A stretch of DNA of 64,000 bases. Origin: Lichenostomus cassidix (Eukaryota; Chordata; Aves; Passeriformes; Meliphagidae). A program made the position numbers and the translations under genes. How positions within the stretch are numbered: position 1 is the stretch's first letter; the number at the start of each line of letters is the position of its first letter. Shown one piece after another: positions 27,501 through 40,500 of this stretch. The notes beneath the pieces were generated by a model, which saw nothing but the letters and a program-made list of their open reading frames with translations, was not told where the DNA came from and did not search any database. The stretch is from contig CM039184.1 of assembly GCA_008360975.2 (NCBI GenBank), forward strand, positions 38,551,797 through 38,615,796, written 5' to 3'.

Positions 27501-30500
27501 CCCCTGCATTCAGATTTGTGTGGCAAACATATATGTATATGTGTGTCAACAATTACTGTCCTGTTCAGCTTCCCTACCCTTGACTGAATTTGTATTTTGC
27601 ATTCTCCACAAGATCCAAATTTCAGACCAGTATGATAATATGACATTTTCCTTCTTGTATCAGCAGAGATTAAATGCCTTTGGTAGTTATTCCTAACTCT
27701 GGCTGCAAAGAGCAGAATGAGAAATAAACAGTAGAAATCTAGCTACCAAGACTCCAAATCGATTTTTGTATGGAAACCAGACTTATGTACCTGAATGTTG
27801 CTGGTAAATGCTTGAGGTTGCCGGTATGGGAGAAGAGCAGGAATAGACAAGAAAGAGCAATGCTTGTCTGTCGTCCTTAAATTTTTATGGGGCTCTTGTA
27901 GGGAGATGATGAGTATTTCAGCGAAAAGTGACAGTTGCATCAGGAACAGTTTCCAGATGTGGAATCACTGTGTAAGGCTTGCTGGATTCAGATGATGAAG
28001 CCAGGATATGGGATGAGGATCGTGGTTTCATGAGCACTCTGAGTCCCTACCTGCGCCTGCCTGCCTGAGCGTTAGAGGGGCTGAATGAAGGTGCAGGCAG
28101 GGGAATGGACCCACCTTTAAAATGACTTGGTGCAAGGGAGTATTTAACTCAGGTGAGCTCTGGCAACAGGAACTCCCTGAATTTTGGGATGATGGGGCAG
28201 GGGAGGCACACACCTGGCTGGAAGCAGCAGAACACAGGGTTGCTGCTCTTGCATAAGGTTTCATGAGAACTCATCTTAATCCTGTTACAGAAATACATAC
28301 ACACCTTTCTGGTTTAGAAGATGACAGGGATTGACATGCAGGTGCTGTTAATTTGCAAATCCCAGGTCCTAATTAAAGAATATATAAAATGTACAATTGA
28401 CTTCAGTTGTCTTTGCTCAGATTTTTATTGGCTTTTTGTTTGCAACATTGATTCTTTTTTATGCATGTACTCTGCAGACTCTTCTAACAATGCAATACTT
28501 CCATTAACCATCATCAGTATTTGCAACCAGAGGATTCATTCACATTGGGTAACAAATACTAAGTTTGTTCCTCAGAACTGCTTTAAAGAATACCTTGCAG
28601 CATTTTTACTAATTAACCTGATTTGTAAGGTGGTGTAAGTATTGATCCAGTTTCAAAATTCAGCCTCTGTATTTGGGGAACGTAGTGAAAGTTAACAGCG
28701 GATTGTCATAACTGATTTGCTATGTATTTGGTTACTGAAGTGTGAAGGATTCTAAGAAGTCTATCAAACTTCACCTGTTATTTTCCCAGAACCATCATGA
28801 GATGGTTCCAGGTACATCTTTCTTCAAACAGCCTCAAGGGCCGAGGGAACGTCTTAGAGACTGTGAAGTGCTGTTGTCTGTCCAAAGCATAAGCTCCTGT
28901 GCATGCTTACTCACAGATTTGAAAGCATTGGTTCAAGGACCTGCCTGCTGCTGCTTTGTATTCGATTAAAAAAAAAAAGCAAAAACCTGTTGTATCTCTA
29001 GCAAATAAAAAAATATATATGTATTTATTGCCTGGCATATGACAGTGTTTAGGTGCCTGATTCAATTTCAAAGAAATAATTTACAAATAGCTTAATGTTA
29101 TGAATTTGGGAATAGAAATTATTAATTGTATCCTGTTTCTTAGTCAAGAAGCCCTAGATTCAATACCAATGCTAACACAAGGCTTTGAGATGGTATGTAC
29201 GACGGGTTGAGGGAAAACAAAAACAATAGAAGAGGAAAAGTAGCTAATATCTCCAGGAGAGATATTTTCAGTAATGAAAGGACTTTGTTCTTTTGAACAT
29301 TGTGCTTTTTTTAGTCCCTTTTCAAAATTAGACACTGCTATTTGCAATAGATTCCAGTGGAATTTACATACTGCATGCAGAAGAGAGATTCCACTGCTGT
29401 AGATCTACAAGAGTGTCTAGAAAGGCTGAAGGCAGGAAAAAATTAATTTTGTTTCCCCTCTGTTTGTGTTGTCCATGGTGTTGACTCCCCTCTCCATTTG
29501 CCCAATGGCATGGATTTGTTCATATGTTTTGATTAGGAGCCCAGACTTGATATGGTTCATGTTCTAGATGCTGTTGTTTGTGAGATAGGAGCATACATCT
29601 TGCTCAAGGTCCCAAGAGGCAAATTCTGTTTCAGGAGCCTGAATATAAAATTTTGTCTCTCCACTTGGTTCCCTCTTTACTCTGTGAAAAGCTTGTTTGG
29701 AAAATTGAGTAGTATCCATTTGTGCTATCAGCTCTCTGTGAGAAAAGAATTCTTATAGTGAAAAGTAGGATATTGATCTGGATGATATCCCTATACATAA
29801 AACATTCACTGACATCTTCTGTAATTCCAGTCTATTCCTTACAGGCAAGATCACACTTCTTCCATTTACTTAAGAATAAATAATAATTTTAAAAAACACT
29901 CTTTCCCTGCATACACGCACAAATGATTGACTGTATTTGTTTAGATCAGTTGCACTGTCTTGGGGAAGCTAGAGGGAGAATTGGAAATGCATCTACTGTA
30001 TCTCTTGTGTAAATTAGTTTTTTGATCGTTTTGATAGAAGATAATTGCTTAAACATGACAGTTAATTTGTGTTGTGTTCCAGTGTAGAAGCTTCAGACAA
30101 AGTGTGTTACAGCATGTACAGCTGACTTTACTTTAAATTTTCTTGACTTTATACCAGAGGCATTTTTATCTCAGCTACAAGTGCAGTGCATGTTTTTTGC
30201 AGTATGCTAATACAGCAGTCTGTGCAAGGAATAGAATCTTGGTTTTAATCGTACTTTAGAAGTCACTGGCAATGACCATGTCTTTGCTGTAAAATACTAC
30301 AAAATTGGGAAAATGTAATATTTAATGACTGAACTTCAGTGTATAGGGTCTTGAAATCTTAGCTGAAATCAGTTTTTCCAGGCAATGAAAAATACAGTTA
30401 AATCTAATTTTTATCAATAGTCTGTAGGAAAGTTAGGTTAAAAGGCTTATTTTTAACACCTCTTTATCATTTGTATTTATTTTTTATAGTGCATGGATAA

Positions 30501-31179
30501 TTAGAAACAAATAAATTTTTGCTTCATAATAAAGACCCTAGTGTTCTATCTTCAGATAATAAATAGGCATCAGCCTTTGATGAAATACTAAATGAGTGAA
30601 TAATCATATTTACAGTTCTGGCTATAAAAGAAGAAATCCAGGTGGTCACTATTAGTCTGTGTGAATCAGTTCTCAAATTCTGGTGTCTGGCATAAATTGA
30701 AATGAAGCAAATGAATTCTAACATAATGCTGTGTCATTACATCTCAGTCTTAAGTTGTGCTTGTACTCAGAGTCATTTGAATAAACTTGGAAATCTCCAT
30801 GGAATTGATGCTGTGTTATTAGTGAGAAAGTAATGAATCACTGTATACTTGATGCACGCTACACTGTTGCAGAAGAAATGGAACAGGAAAGAAAGTATCT
30901 GAAGGGAAGGAAACAAGCACGGAGCTTCTGAGATGTTGGTTTCTTGTAGAGGCTCTGTGTCCCTGTTGCGGTTTAGAGGATGTTGCAGCACACTTTACTC
31001 TAGAGCTTCTCTACCCAGCCCGGTTCAGCGCCTCAGTGCTCCAAACCCTCTGTCCCAGGGCTGGACACTGCGCTCTCACCGGCTGGGGAGCCATAAGGCT
31101 AGCTCTGGTTCGTCTGCTTCCACAACCGGCGGTGATAAAGGAGGCGAGGAGGGTCTATGCATTGTGTCCATGGAAGATG

Positions 31180-31185
31180 TTTATT
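31180..31185 (-). terminator. Poly(A) signal of the LTR
   Basis: AATAAA on the minus strand (GCGAATAAACATC context), about 135 bases after the TATA box, as expected for the R region of an LTR. Confidence 0.5.
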
Positions 31186-31317
31186 CGCATGGTGCAGCAG
31201 AGGCCAACGACCTCCCCGAGGCAGAGATGCCTCGAGGGCGAAGGCCTCACATGCACAGCACATGTGGAGCATAAACACACGTGGAGCATAGACAGCAAGA
31301 TGGCGGAGGGTAAGGGG

Positions 31318-31324
31318 TTTTATA
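31318..31324 (-). promoter_or_regulatory. TATA box of the LTR
   Basis: TATAAAA on the minus strand, flanked by CCC and CCCC, lies about 80 bases downstream of the CCAAT cassettes. It would direct transcription leftwards, opposite to TENM3. Confidence 0.5.
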
Positions 31325-31403
31325 GGGAAACAGAGAGGGGCAGGGACAGCACACAGGCCCAGTGACCTCTGGGTACAGGGGAGGTACAGGGGCGGAGTTA
31401 GGA

Positions 31404-31513
31404 GTACAGGAACCAATAGGGAAACCCGAGGGAGTGGCCAGGGCCACGTGGGGTTAGGGTACAGGAACCAATAGGGAAAACTGGGGGCGTGGCTAGGACT
31501 ATGTGGAGTAGGG
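31404..31513 (-). repeat. Two-copy 55-bp U3 repeat with CCAAT boxes
   Basis: GTACAGGAACCAATAGGGAA occurs at about 31404 and again 55 bases later at about 31459; the rest of each unit (a G-rich stretch, GTGG and TTAGG or GTAGG) also aligns. Partial GGTACAGGGG copies just before, at about 31374-31395, suggest a third degraded unit. Tandem duplication of enhancer/CCAAT cassettes is common in retroviral U3 regions. Confidence 0.7.
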
Positions 31514-33137
31514 AAGGCAGGACAATAGGTGACAAGTACAGTCGTTAAGAAAGGGGTGTGGGGAACTTGCAGCCATTATCACAATATGTCCCTGCCCTGG
31601 GATGTCCTGCTAGACAAGGAATGCTAGTGGCATTTCATAACAGCAAAAATCTGACAGATGATAATGTGGTCATTTCACAGCAATGCTGATGGCCAGACAC
31701 TGACTTACAAGGAACACTTTCCCCTGCTGCTTTGTTAGGAGAAACATAGCCAGCCTTAGTGGTTCTTAAGGCCTGAAGCAATTGCATGCAGAACAAGTAT
31801 AAAAAGTGTCAGGCTTGAGAAAGCCCTGATAATTTCTGCCCCTCGTTTAGTGCTGGTCAGTTTGGATTTCTGATTTATACCATCGTCCATAGCGCAGCCA
31901 GTGACTGTGGGGGGACAGGCTGTGCTGCTTAACCCGGCTTGGGTTCCTGGCAGCTCATCCTCCTGGGGGAAGCCTGCTGGCTCTTCCTCCTCTCCCCTGC
32001 CCACAGTGAGCATGCAGGCAGCAGGACACACTGAGAAGGAGCAGAGCACTTCAGCATTTGGAGAACAAGCATTGCTTATCCTCGCTGTGCATATCTTAGA
32101 ATTGCTGCACTTGTGAACAAAAGCCTCAGTATTGGGTGCAATGGTATTTTATAGTATCATAACAAGTAAGTTTAATCTTGATTTGTTTGCTGCTGTGACA
32201 GAAATACTGAAGCACCACCTCTGCTTCTTTTCCTGAATAAATTTATTCTCCTGTAGGTTTTGGTTCCTGGCCTGAATTCTCTGTGCAAATGTCAGAGTGG
32301 TGCTGTATATTAAAATATATCATCATTCCTCTTGGTACCATAGCGTGATAAATATGAAGTAAAAGACTTTTAAAGGTACACATACATCTTCCCAAGAGAC
32401 AGATTTTTGCAAATCTGTCTCCATTTACTCTCATTAGTATTAAATCAGTACAATTGATAACAAATGTCAGACTGTAATGTTTCTGGTGAAGCAGACCATC
32501 TGCCTGTTTTGTAATATGAACATTTATGCTTACAATCAGTATACTTCAACAACTGGGCTGGAAATGCCAGGTAGTAATGTCTGTTACTTGAGGTCTCTGA
32601 ATGCATTATATATATTGGAACCATAATTAGTTCCATGCTTTCTGGCAAATGTAGTTATTAAAGCAGATTTCTCTCTGTGGATTACTTGCCTCCCTTGAAA
32701 GAACCATCCTCCTCTTAGCCTCTGTTTTATTTCTCTGTGATTGATTGTTTGTTTCTTAGTAATGTATTTCTTTTTCAGGCTAGTTTCCTCTCTTTGAATA
32801 ACTGGAATTTTGGGAGGCAGACTACCAGCTAAAGTAATGTTGTGATATTCAAACAGAATTATCTTGCCGTCAACTTACCACTTTGTTTTGACAGAAAGTT
32901 TTGATTAAAAACAAACACTAAACAAACTGAAAATACAAATATCTGTAAAATTCCTCAATTAACGCTTTCAGGACTGAAGAATAACTTGCTCCTCTTCTGC
33001 AGAGAGCAATGGAAAGTGAAAGATGAATTTTATTTCAGGTGACTGTTTAGTTGTCCTTCCCATGTTGATGTATGTGCTTTTACTGGGAAGGGTGGATGAT
33101 AATCGGCTTCAGTCTCTTGGGTTTCCTGTAAATCTGA

Positions 33138-33161
33138 TTTTTTTTTTTTTTTTTTTTTTTT
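33138..33161. repeat. Homopolymer T24
   Basis: Twenty-four consecutive T. It is the longest homopolymer in the window; no retroposed body is recognisable on either side, so it is not called a poly(A) tail. Confidence 0.95.
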
Positions 33162-36100
33162 ATGTTAGCAGTTGAAATCCATGTTTGTAGCCAGCTATTA
33201 CCAGTTCTTGGTTCACCTAGCCATTCTATATGCTGCATGTTGTGAGAGTAGAGTGAAGCCACCACGTTTGGGAGAGCTGTGCTGAGAATGTTCCTGTGCA
33301 CTTTGTGTCCTGCAGCATGGATGGCACACTGCAATCACAGTAGCTGATGTGGAGGAAGCAGGAAGGGGTTTAGCACCAGGTCATTATGCTGTTGTGCAAG
33401 TCAGCTGCCCAGAAAACAGGGAATGTCCATCTGGACAGTTCACTTAATTAGTAGCACGGCGTCATGAAAATCACTGGCAGAGATGACGAGAAGATGGGAC
33501 AGAGGTATTTCTGTTGTTCCTAGTTTTCCTCAAGCCTTTTTCATGGAAGAAGAGACTCTTTCATGTCTCTGACTGTTGAATCTATTGAGATTCTGGTACA
33601 AAATAGGGAGATTGATGGGTTTTTTTTAAGATAAACATTACTGTGTCTGAAAGGAAACCAGAGAATATTAATAGTAACACTTATATGTTATGCAGACATT
33701 TAAGTCAGCAAGAAACACTGTAAATAAAATCAGTGAAAACATGTTAGATGCAATCTTTATTCTGTTTTACAGTAGCCTTTTCAATTTGAATATGGAACAG
33801 TTGTTAACATTATGCATTTAAAAGGGAAAAAAAAAGTTTGCTGAGCTATTGCTACTGATACATAAACTGATCCCTGTACTTACCAAATTGCTTTCTCCAT
33901 TGTGATTTGAGAATGAAAGGTAAGATAATTGAGCTATTCTTTTATTTCTCAAGGTCAGCTGACTTGAAATCATACATGATTAAAGAAGCTTTTAAGTTTT
34001 ATTTGTCATTGTGCTGCTGGTTTTCAAACACTGGCAAACCCACTTTCCCACTTGCGGCATATGACGCAATGTATGTTTTTAACAAACTGTCCCCCTTTTG
34101 CTGGTTTATTCAGTGTTTTTGGAGCAATATGTTACATTACTAGCTCTCATGTTTGGCTTGGAAACCTGCACTGTTTAAAACTTGAAAATAAGCAATATTC
34201 ATTCATGCATCTTGGGCTTTTTTATCTAGTACTGTAAGATTTTTTTAGAGTAGCTACGTATGTATCATGTAGGTACACATATAGTGTATATTCTTGAACA
34301 CTTATTTGGTTTTGGATAAGTTTTTGGATAAGTACTTAGCACATGTTTCTCTTTCCCAGTTGAAGCAGGGTTAAAAATCTGTCCTGTAAAATACAAATAT
34401 CTGTATTTCTGTAACATATTTGTATTTCTGATTTATCCACTGAGTCTTTGTCTGACAATGCAGCAGAGATGTCTTGTGTACTGAACGTTAGCAGTTTTTA
34501 GATGTGTGAAAACATTAAGATTTTTAAGCAGAGGAATTTAGACAGTGAAAAAAACCAATTGAATAAGAACTTTGCTGGAGATTACTGTAGTTTTTGATGC
34601 CATGATTCTAAGCAGAGGGTCTGGTAACACATATATAGAATTACAATCCTACAACAAAATCAGAGCCTGCAAGTTCTGCCAAAGCTCTTAGTAAGTAAAT
34701 ATTCTGCAGAATCTGTCATTTCATGTTGAAGAATGCAAGAGGCAGCAGACATGCAAAATTGCAGCAGGTTTTAAAGCTGTAGAACTGCTTCAATGGAATT
34801 CAAATGTTTTAAATAACAGTATATCATATGCATATCCTTATAGAACACTTCAGTGTAATAATATTAGGGTGTTACATTTCTATGTGCTCTGTAACAATGT
34901 GCATATGAGGGATCATTGTGATTTAAAACATTTAAGTCTTCATTTTTTTTTATCTTCTCAGGGTTTTTTTTAATTACGACTTCAATTTTCCTGATCTCAG
35001 TAATAAAATGCAGCTTTTGGCATTCTACTTTGTTGAGGGTTTTCTGGAAGGCAAAGTTTTGGTAAAAGGATGCAAGAGTTTTCAGGTTTACAGGGATGCT
35101 TGTTAAGATGGCCTCTGCTTAATTTATGTAAGAAGTGCAAGACTAGAGAGAGCTCTCCTATTTTCACCTCTAACCTGTGTGTAGGACATATCAAACACAC
35201 ATAGGCCATGAATGGATGTCACATGAGTCCCTTTCCCAGGCAGTAAAGCATCCCCTAATATTCAGCCAATATCTACAGAGTATAAAAAAAAAAAAGACAA
35301 AACCATCAAATTTTTTTTCACGAAAATTTGCTGTTAGTTAAGACTTCTTTCTTAACAGAATAGGTGTTTACTCTGTTAAAACAGAATCTGTTTTAAGTAG
35401 GTTTGAGCAAATTGGTGGTCATTCTATTTTCTCATACACAATTTTTTACTATTATGTTGTTATATTTTATATACGTATTAACAGTTAAGTATTTCCTGTG
35501 ATGATGCCTTAGTTACTTCAGATATTATGCATATTCTTTCAAGTCTGTAGTTTTAGAGAATCAAGGAGATAATCTAGAAACTGATCAGGCTCTGAGAAGA
35601 ATGCTTGGCATAGACTGAGTTGCTAGTTAGACGCTTATAGGGTCTTCAGTTTTAGTTTATTCATGAAATATGCAGCACCAGTTATAGCTGATATGTGCTG
35701 ACAAGTGACACTCTTGCCTTACAATTTTTATCTAGTTAGGTAATTTAAATAAATGGTTAAATGTACTCAATACCTGGAGTGAGCTTGTCTGCTGCTTTTC
35801 TCTCTAAGAGTTGGCTTATATTGTTCAGTTATTAAAAGTTTTAAATGTCATGTCTCTGGAAAGTCCAATATAAAATTTCTCCAGTTAAGGAACATTTTTA
35901 TCATTGTTTGGTAGTGAAAAGAGAAGATAGTCAGTGTTAGACCTTACTCATAGTCTTTTCCATAATTTGTTATAAAACTACATTTGAGATTGACCTAACT
36001 CAGGATAATGATGACTGCTCTGAGAAATTATGTGCAGTCACTGTGGAGGTATTATTTCTTTCATTTTCTCCTCCTTGTATAACTGCTGTATTTCTACAAA

Positions 36101-37429
36101 TCTCTCATCCAACTGCCTGCCCTATCCTTTTATTGTTGACACTTTTTTGCACATCTCTTAAAAAATAAAAGAAGGTGTGTATTTCTTCATCTCTTACATG
36201 ACAAAACCCTTGCTCTCTGGAGTCCCTCTCGCAAGGGTCACTTCTTGGCCATTTGCTCTTATACACAGGGTCTAAATGATGCTGCTGCCTGACAGTTCTG
36301 TGCTCATGATTTTCAGCTGTACATATTCCTTGACACCTTTAATGAGTCTTCTCTGTTCTCTTTGCCTGCTGGTGCTGACTTTCCCTCTAAATACTTCCCA
36401 TGAATGTGTTTCTCCTGGGGACAAATCAACTGTTCTTTTTGTATAGCTGCTATTTAGACTTCCCATGAATAACCTTGGTAGTATGTTTGATCCTGAACTT
36501 CTCAACTGATACTTTTCCTCTACCTGCAAATGTCATTTACTATATATAACATTGGCGTTGTTTTTAATACCCTGTGGTCTCAACTTCCTGTCTTGACAAT
36601 TTCATTTCTCTCCATCCCTTCTTTGTGTCTGTATTCACAGTATATGAAAGAAGCATTCATTCTTTTTCTGACTGTTCTAAATCTTGTCTGGCTTCCAATT
36701 AATTTCAGGGATCAATATGAAACTCTTCTCTCTCCTACTCATAATCTGAATATGCTGTCTCATTTTGCTTTCAGTGTTTTCATCTTAGCACAGATCTCAG
36801 TTATATGAGTCAAGTATTTTATGTGTCATACATATTGCTTGAAAATAATTTTTAGACTGTTTCCTTGCAACTACTATATAATCCTATTCAGGTCAATAAT
36901 TGTCTTAAAACTTAATTTTGAAGTTGTTTGTGGTTGTTTTCATTTGTCAGATTTTCAAGTGTAAGTACATTGACTGTGATTCATACATGACATTCCATAC
37001 AGTCCTTCAGCATTTGGATCTTGTAGCAGAGTGGGAGCTGCCAGCTTGCTCCCCAAGCAAGGCGCAAGAGACAAGAGAACAGCTCCTCCCAAGCTGTGGT
37101 GCCCTGTGACACCCAGGGAGCTCAGTGGCAACAACAGCTCTAGCTCTGAGCTGCAGTCTTACCTGTATTGGCAGTGTATCAGCTGTCACATGTGTAGAGC
37201 TGAAATAATGTTCCTCCCCTCAAATTCCAGCCGAAGAAAGTGTGGGTTTTTTCTAAGTGTCAAGGGTTGAGGCATTTGGTTGAAATTGCTGAACACAGGC
37301 AAATTGTTCATTAGTGTGTTGTTGCTGGCTACAGCTGCAGAAGTTGAAAAGAGGTGATCAGTTGTGCAAAGGTCAGAGCCTATTTGGAGGCTTGTGTTTG
37401 TCTCAGTCAAGATGTTTTAGCTTCAAATA

Positions 37430-37560
37430 AGAGCTAAGGAAAACCAGTTCCTTCCAAAATGGTGTTTACGTATCGTGACAAATTCACTTTGACGTCACTG
37501 ACTGACCAGAGAGTAGCTCTGAAAGCTATTATGTTTTGAATTTAATTCTGTCTAAAGCTT
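37430..37560. promoter_or_regulatory. Candidate regulatory patch with second perfect CRE
   Basis: TGACGTCA at 37490-37497, preceded by TTTACGTATCGTGAC, in otherwise CpG-poor DNA. Three CpGs in about 30 bases stand out locally. Confidence 0.22.
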
Positions 37561-40500
37561 TACAAAGTGTTTGCAAATTTTCAACTACAAGTGACAACTT
37601 TTATCCAGAAGCCTTTGAGAGACCTTAAAGACTCTTACTTTGTTTGAAAGTTTAAAATTTCAGTTTTTGTTGAAATGTTTTTCCAGTTTAATGTTTTGTC
37701 TATCATATTCAATATTTCAATATTTTATGAGTGTGCAGAGATCTCAATGGGTTTTTTCAGGTGTAATTTAGTATCTCCTTAGTAGCAACAGTGCAGGCAG
37801 GTAATTATTAGGAGAAGTTATTTTTGGAATTAGTGATCTAACTTGCAGAAAGAATGTTCTTCTTTTAAACAGGAAAGTAGTTTAAGCATCCTTGACAGAG
37901 ACCCTGCAAGGCTCTGACAATAATTTCTTTTTCATTTAGATATAAAGTCAAGAGTAATAAGTTACCCTTAAGAGCTGTCTTGGAATAGAAGTTGGGGGTC
38001 AACAATTTCTGGTATAATAAGAGTATGAAATTATGATACCTCTGGCAGCATAGGCATGCAATTTTTATTTTCATTAAGCTTACTTTAACAGTGGCTTATT
38101 TTGAAATAAAATTTTAGGTCTAATATATGACTAAGATTAAGTTAGTTTCTTTGTAATCTGGAATATGGATTTATGTTGACTTTACATTTTGGTGCAAAGG
38201 AAAAAACAATTCATTTTATTATATTCTTACTACTATTCTAGAATGGGCCATTATACATATGAATACTGGCCTAGAGGAATTGGATAGGGGTTAGCTGAAC
38301 CTTCCTTATTCTTTTTCGGAAATTGATCTCTGTTGCTCAATGACAGCCCTTTTTTGTTTCTGAATTAGGGGTTTTATTTCTTCCCCTTTGCTGAGTTTCT
38401 GGCTTGTCCTTGTTTTCTCTCCTCATTCTTCATTCTTGCTGTTTGCCTAAGACAGTTGTTCTGGTGGCCAAGATAGCCCATGGCACCCATCAAGGTAGCC
38501 CCCTCTCACTGTGGGACTTTGATACAGTGGTGATGCTCAGCTTGCCTGGCTACTTGCATTGCTCTTACCCAGTGTCTGCTCTGTCTTGGGAACACATCCT
38601 CCCTCCTCCTGGTTTGTAGGTGGCAGGGCTGCAAACACCAAGCTTAGCTCCTTGCCATCACTTTGTCATCAGCAGTGTAAGCATCTTCTTAGCTCTAGAG
38701 AAGCTGCTGCTGTCCTTCCCTTCCCACTACATAGAGAGCTTTCCTCCAGCCGGCAGCTGTGTGTGTTGTGTGTGTTTCCATCTGCTGGAAGGTGCTGTCA
38801 CAAGCAGGATCACTGGAGAAGTGCTCAGCAGCTGCTCTCGGAGCAATGCTCAGGCTTTGGCAGGTGTTACTTGGAGCGCTCTTGGCTAAAGACACCTTGA
38901 TATTTTTTGCATCCACAAAGTTAAAGGTGCTAAATGGCTGTGACATGCTGGTGGTGGCTGATGTGGCATCACCTGGGCATCTGGGGTCTACGAGTAAGCA
39001 AGAGGAGTAAACCTTCTCCAGTCAGGAAGAGACAATGTTGGTAATCTCTGTTCTTGCTGCCATCTTCAGACCTGCATCAATGAGTACCAAACACTTTGTG
39101 TTGATATTGAGAAGATTACTACATTTTGAAAAAATATATCTTTTCCTGGGAAACATAAAACCTTTATTAAAGGGAAAGGATCTTGGATGATATTTGTATT
39201 TCACAGTTATGCTATAAGAGATCCACAAGCAGTTACTGTTTTTCTTTATGCTCCCTTGCCACCACACTTGGTTTAAGTGTTCATGTAAGAGACCCACACA
39301 GACTCCTCAGCAAGCTTCACACAGAATATAAATGTAGCAATATTTCAAGTATGTAATATTTCCAGTGGATTTATTAAAAAAGGACATAAAAATATTTTTA
39401 TTAAACTAATGGAGCAATCTTTAAGCTTGGGGAAATTGAAAAATTAAATATGCAGTGTTTCTCACCTAGTCTGTCTAGCCATCCTTTGCCTAAAGGCTGT
39501 GGAAATGCAAGTATTTTGTTAGATTGTTATACAAAACAAACATCTCTGAGTGAGTATTGATTCAGATATGTGGTGTCCTGAATATTCATGAAATGAAGAA
39601 ACTAGAACTGACACTTTCCATGCTGGTAAAATTCTATTTCGCCCCCCAAATCTAAGAATTACGTGTTTCAAAGGGACAGAGCAAATGTGTTTCTCTTAAA
39701 CCATAGTCTTTTGCTTCTCCATTTCAATGGCATTTCTCTTTGGAACATATTTAGGCAGGTCAAATGAGACAGACCAGTCCTCTGTCCTTTCCTTATCTTG
39801 TACTGAATTTTTCTTTTAAGCTTAAAGACTTTTTCTTTAAAGCTCTCTCCAAAGTTCAAGATGCATTTTGCAGAATATTGTTAAATAGATTAAATCAAAA
39901 TGCAAGTAGATTTTTGCAATTGTTTAAATTTTGTGGTTTTTTTTTTTTTAAATATGAACATTTTTTCCTATTAGTAGCAAAAATAATACAGCACTGGAAA
40001 AAAATACTGGAGCTAGGGTGGATGTGGACACTGAATATATCGGAGTAGAAGGATAACCTTGCTGCACACAGACAGTTCACAACAGTTTTCTATCTTAGAA
40101 GTAGGAATTAATACAGTCAATTCATCAAAATATCTTAATTAGAGCTACAGTTATGATTGACTCTTTCCAGCTAGGTATTGATAAGAATTCAGCACTTAGA
40201 AATTGAATTTTTTTTTTAAATCTTACACCATTCTCAAAATTAAGATTGATTTGATCTGCCAGCATGTGACCTCTACAAATCACAACATTACTTTATCACT
40301 TGATCCTATTTCTGAGGAACATCTACGCAGATAACGCAGCTTCCATTATTATTATCTTGGAATCAATACATTCCTTGTAAAATTCTTTGCTTTACAGAAG
40401 TTGCTGTAAATAAAAATGTTTAATATGAAGGTGATTTCTTTAGAACAATATTTGTGAGCATAAGATTGGATAAATATGCAATATTTGAAACAAAAAATTA

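Larger units (their letters stand above)
20401..31044. other. Noncoding: presumed TENM3 5' intron or flank, part 4
   Basis: Holds the ATTC-rich repeat, the minisatellite, a 156-codon frame at 22416-22886 (the longest in the window, no recognised homology), low-complexity DNA at 23383-23470 and a G-richer patch at 27990-28260. A TGTACA-centred 7-base inverted pair lies near 20800-20820. Nothing supports a gene. Confidence 0.55.
31045..31605 (-). mobile_element. Solo-type ERV LTR, antisense to TENM3 (ends approximate)
   Basis: A GC-rich block unlike its AT-rich surroundings reads as an LTR on the minus strand. Its landmarks on that strand are a U3 region with two CCAAT-type (ATTGG) cassettes, a TATAAAA box at 31318-31324, and an AATAAA poly(A) signal at 31180-31185 about 135 bases downstream. 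This order and spacing suit a retroviral LTR. No gag, pol or env reading frame is adjacent, so it appears to be a solo LTR. The right edge may be CACA at 31583 or the GGGATGTCC motif near 31602; the left edge may lie near TGTCCCAGGGCTGGACA at about 31051. I could not find a target-site duplication. The family is not identified. Confidence 0.55.

Noticed and set aside
28321..28638. 105-codon plus-strand frame with hydrophobic stretches
   Set aside because: Hydrophobic residues follow from T-rich composition; no gene context.
30933..31447. Several overlapping frames of 66-113 codons on both strands
   Set aside because: They lie in the GC-rich LTR block, where stop codons are scarce; none matches a retroviral protein.
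33138..33161. T24 as the poly(A) tail of a minus-strand processed pseudogene
   Set aside because: The adjacent sequence to the right gives no recognisable gene body and no target-site duplication is seen.
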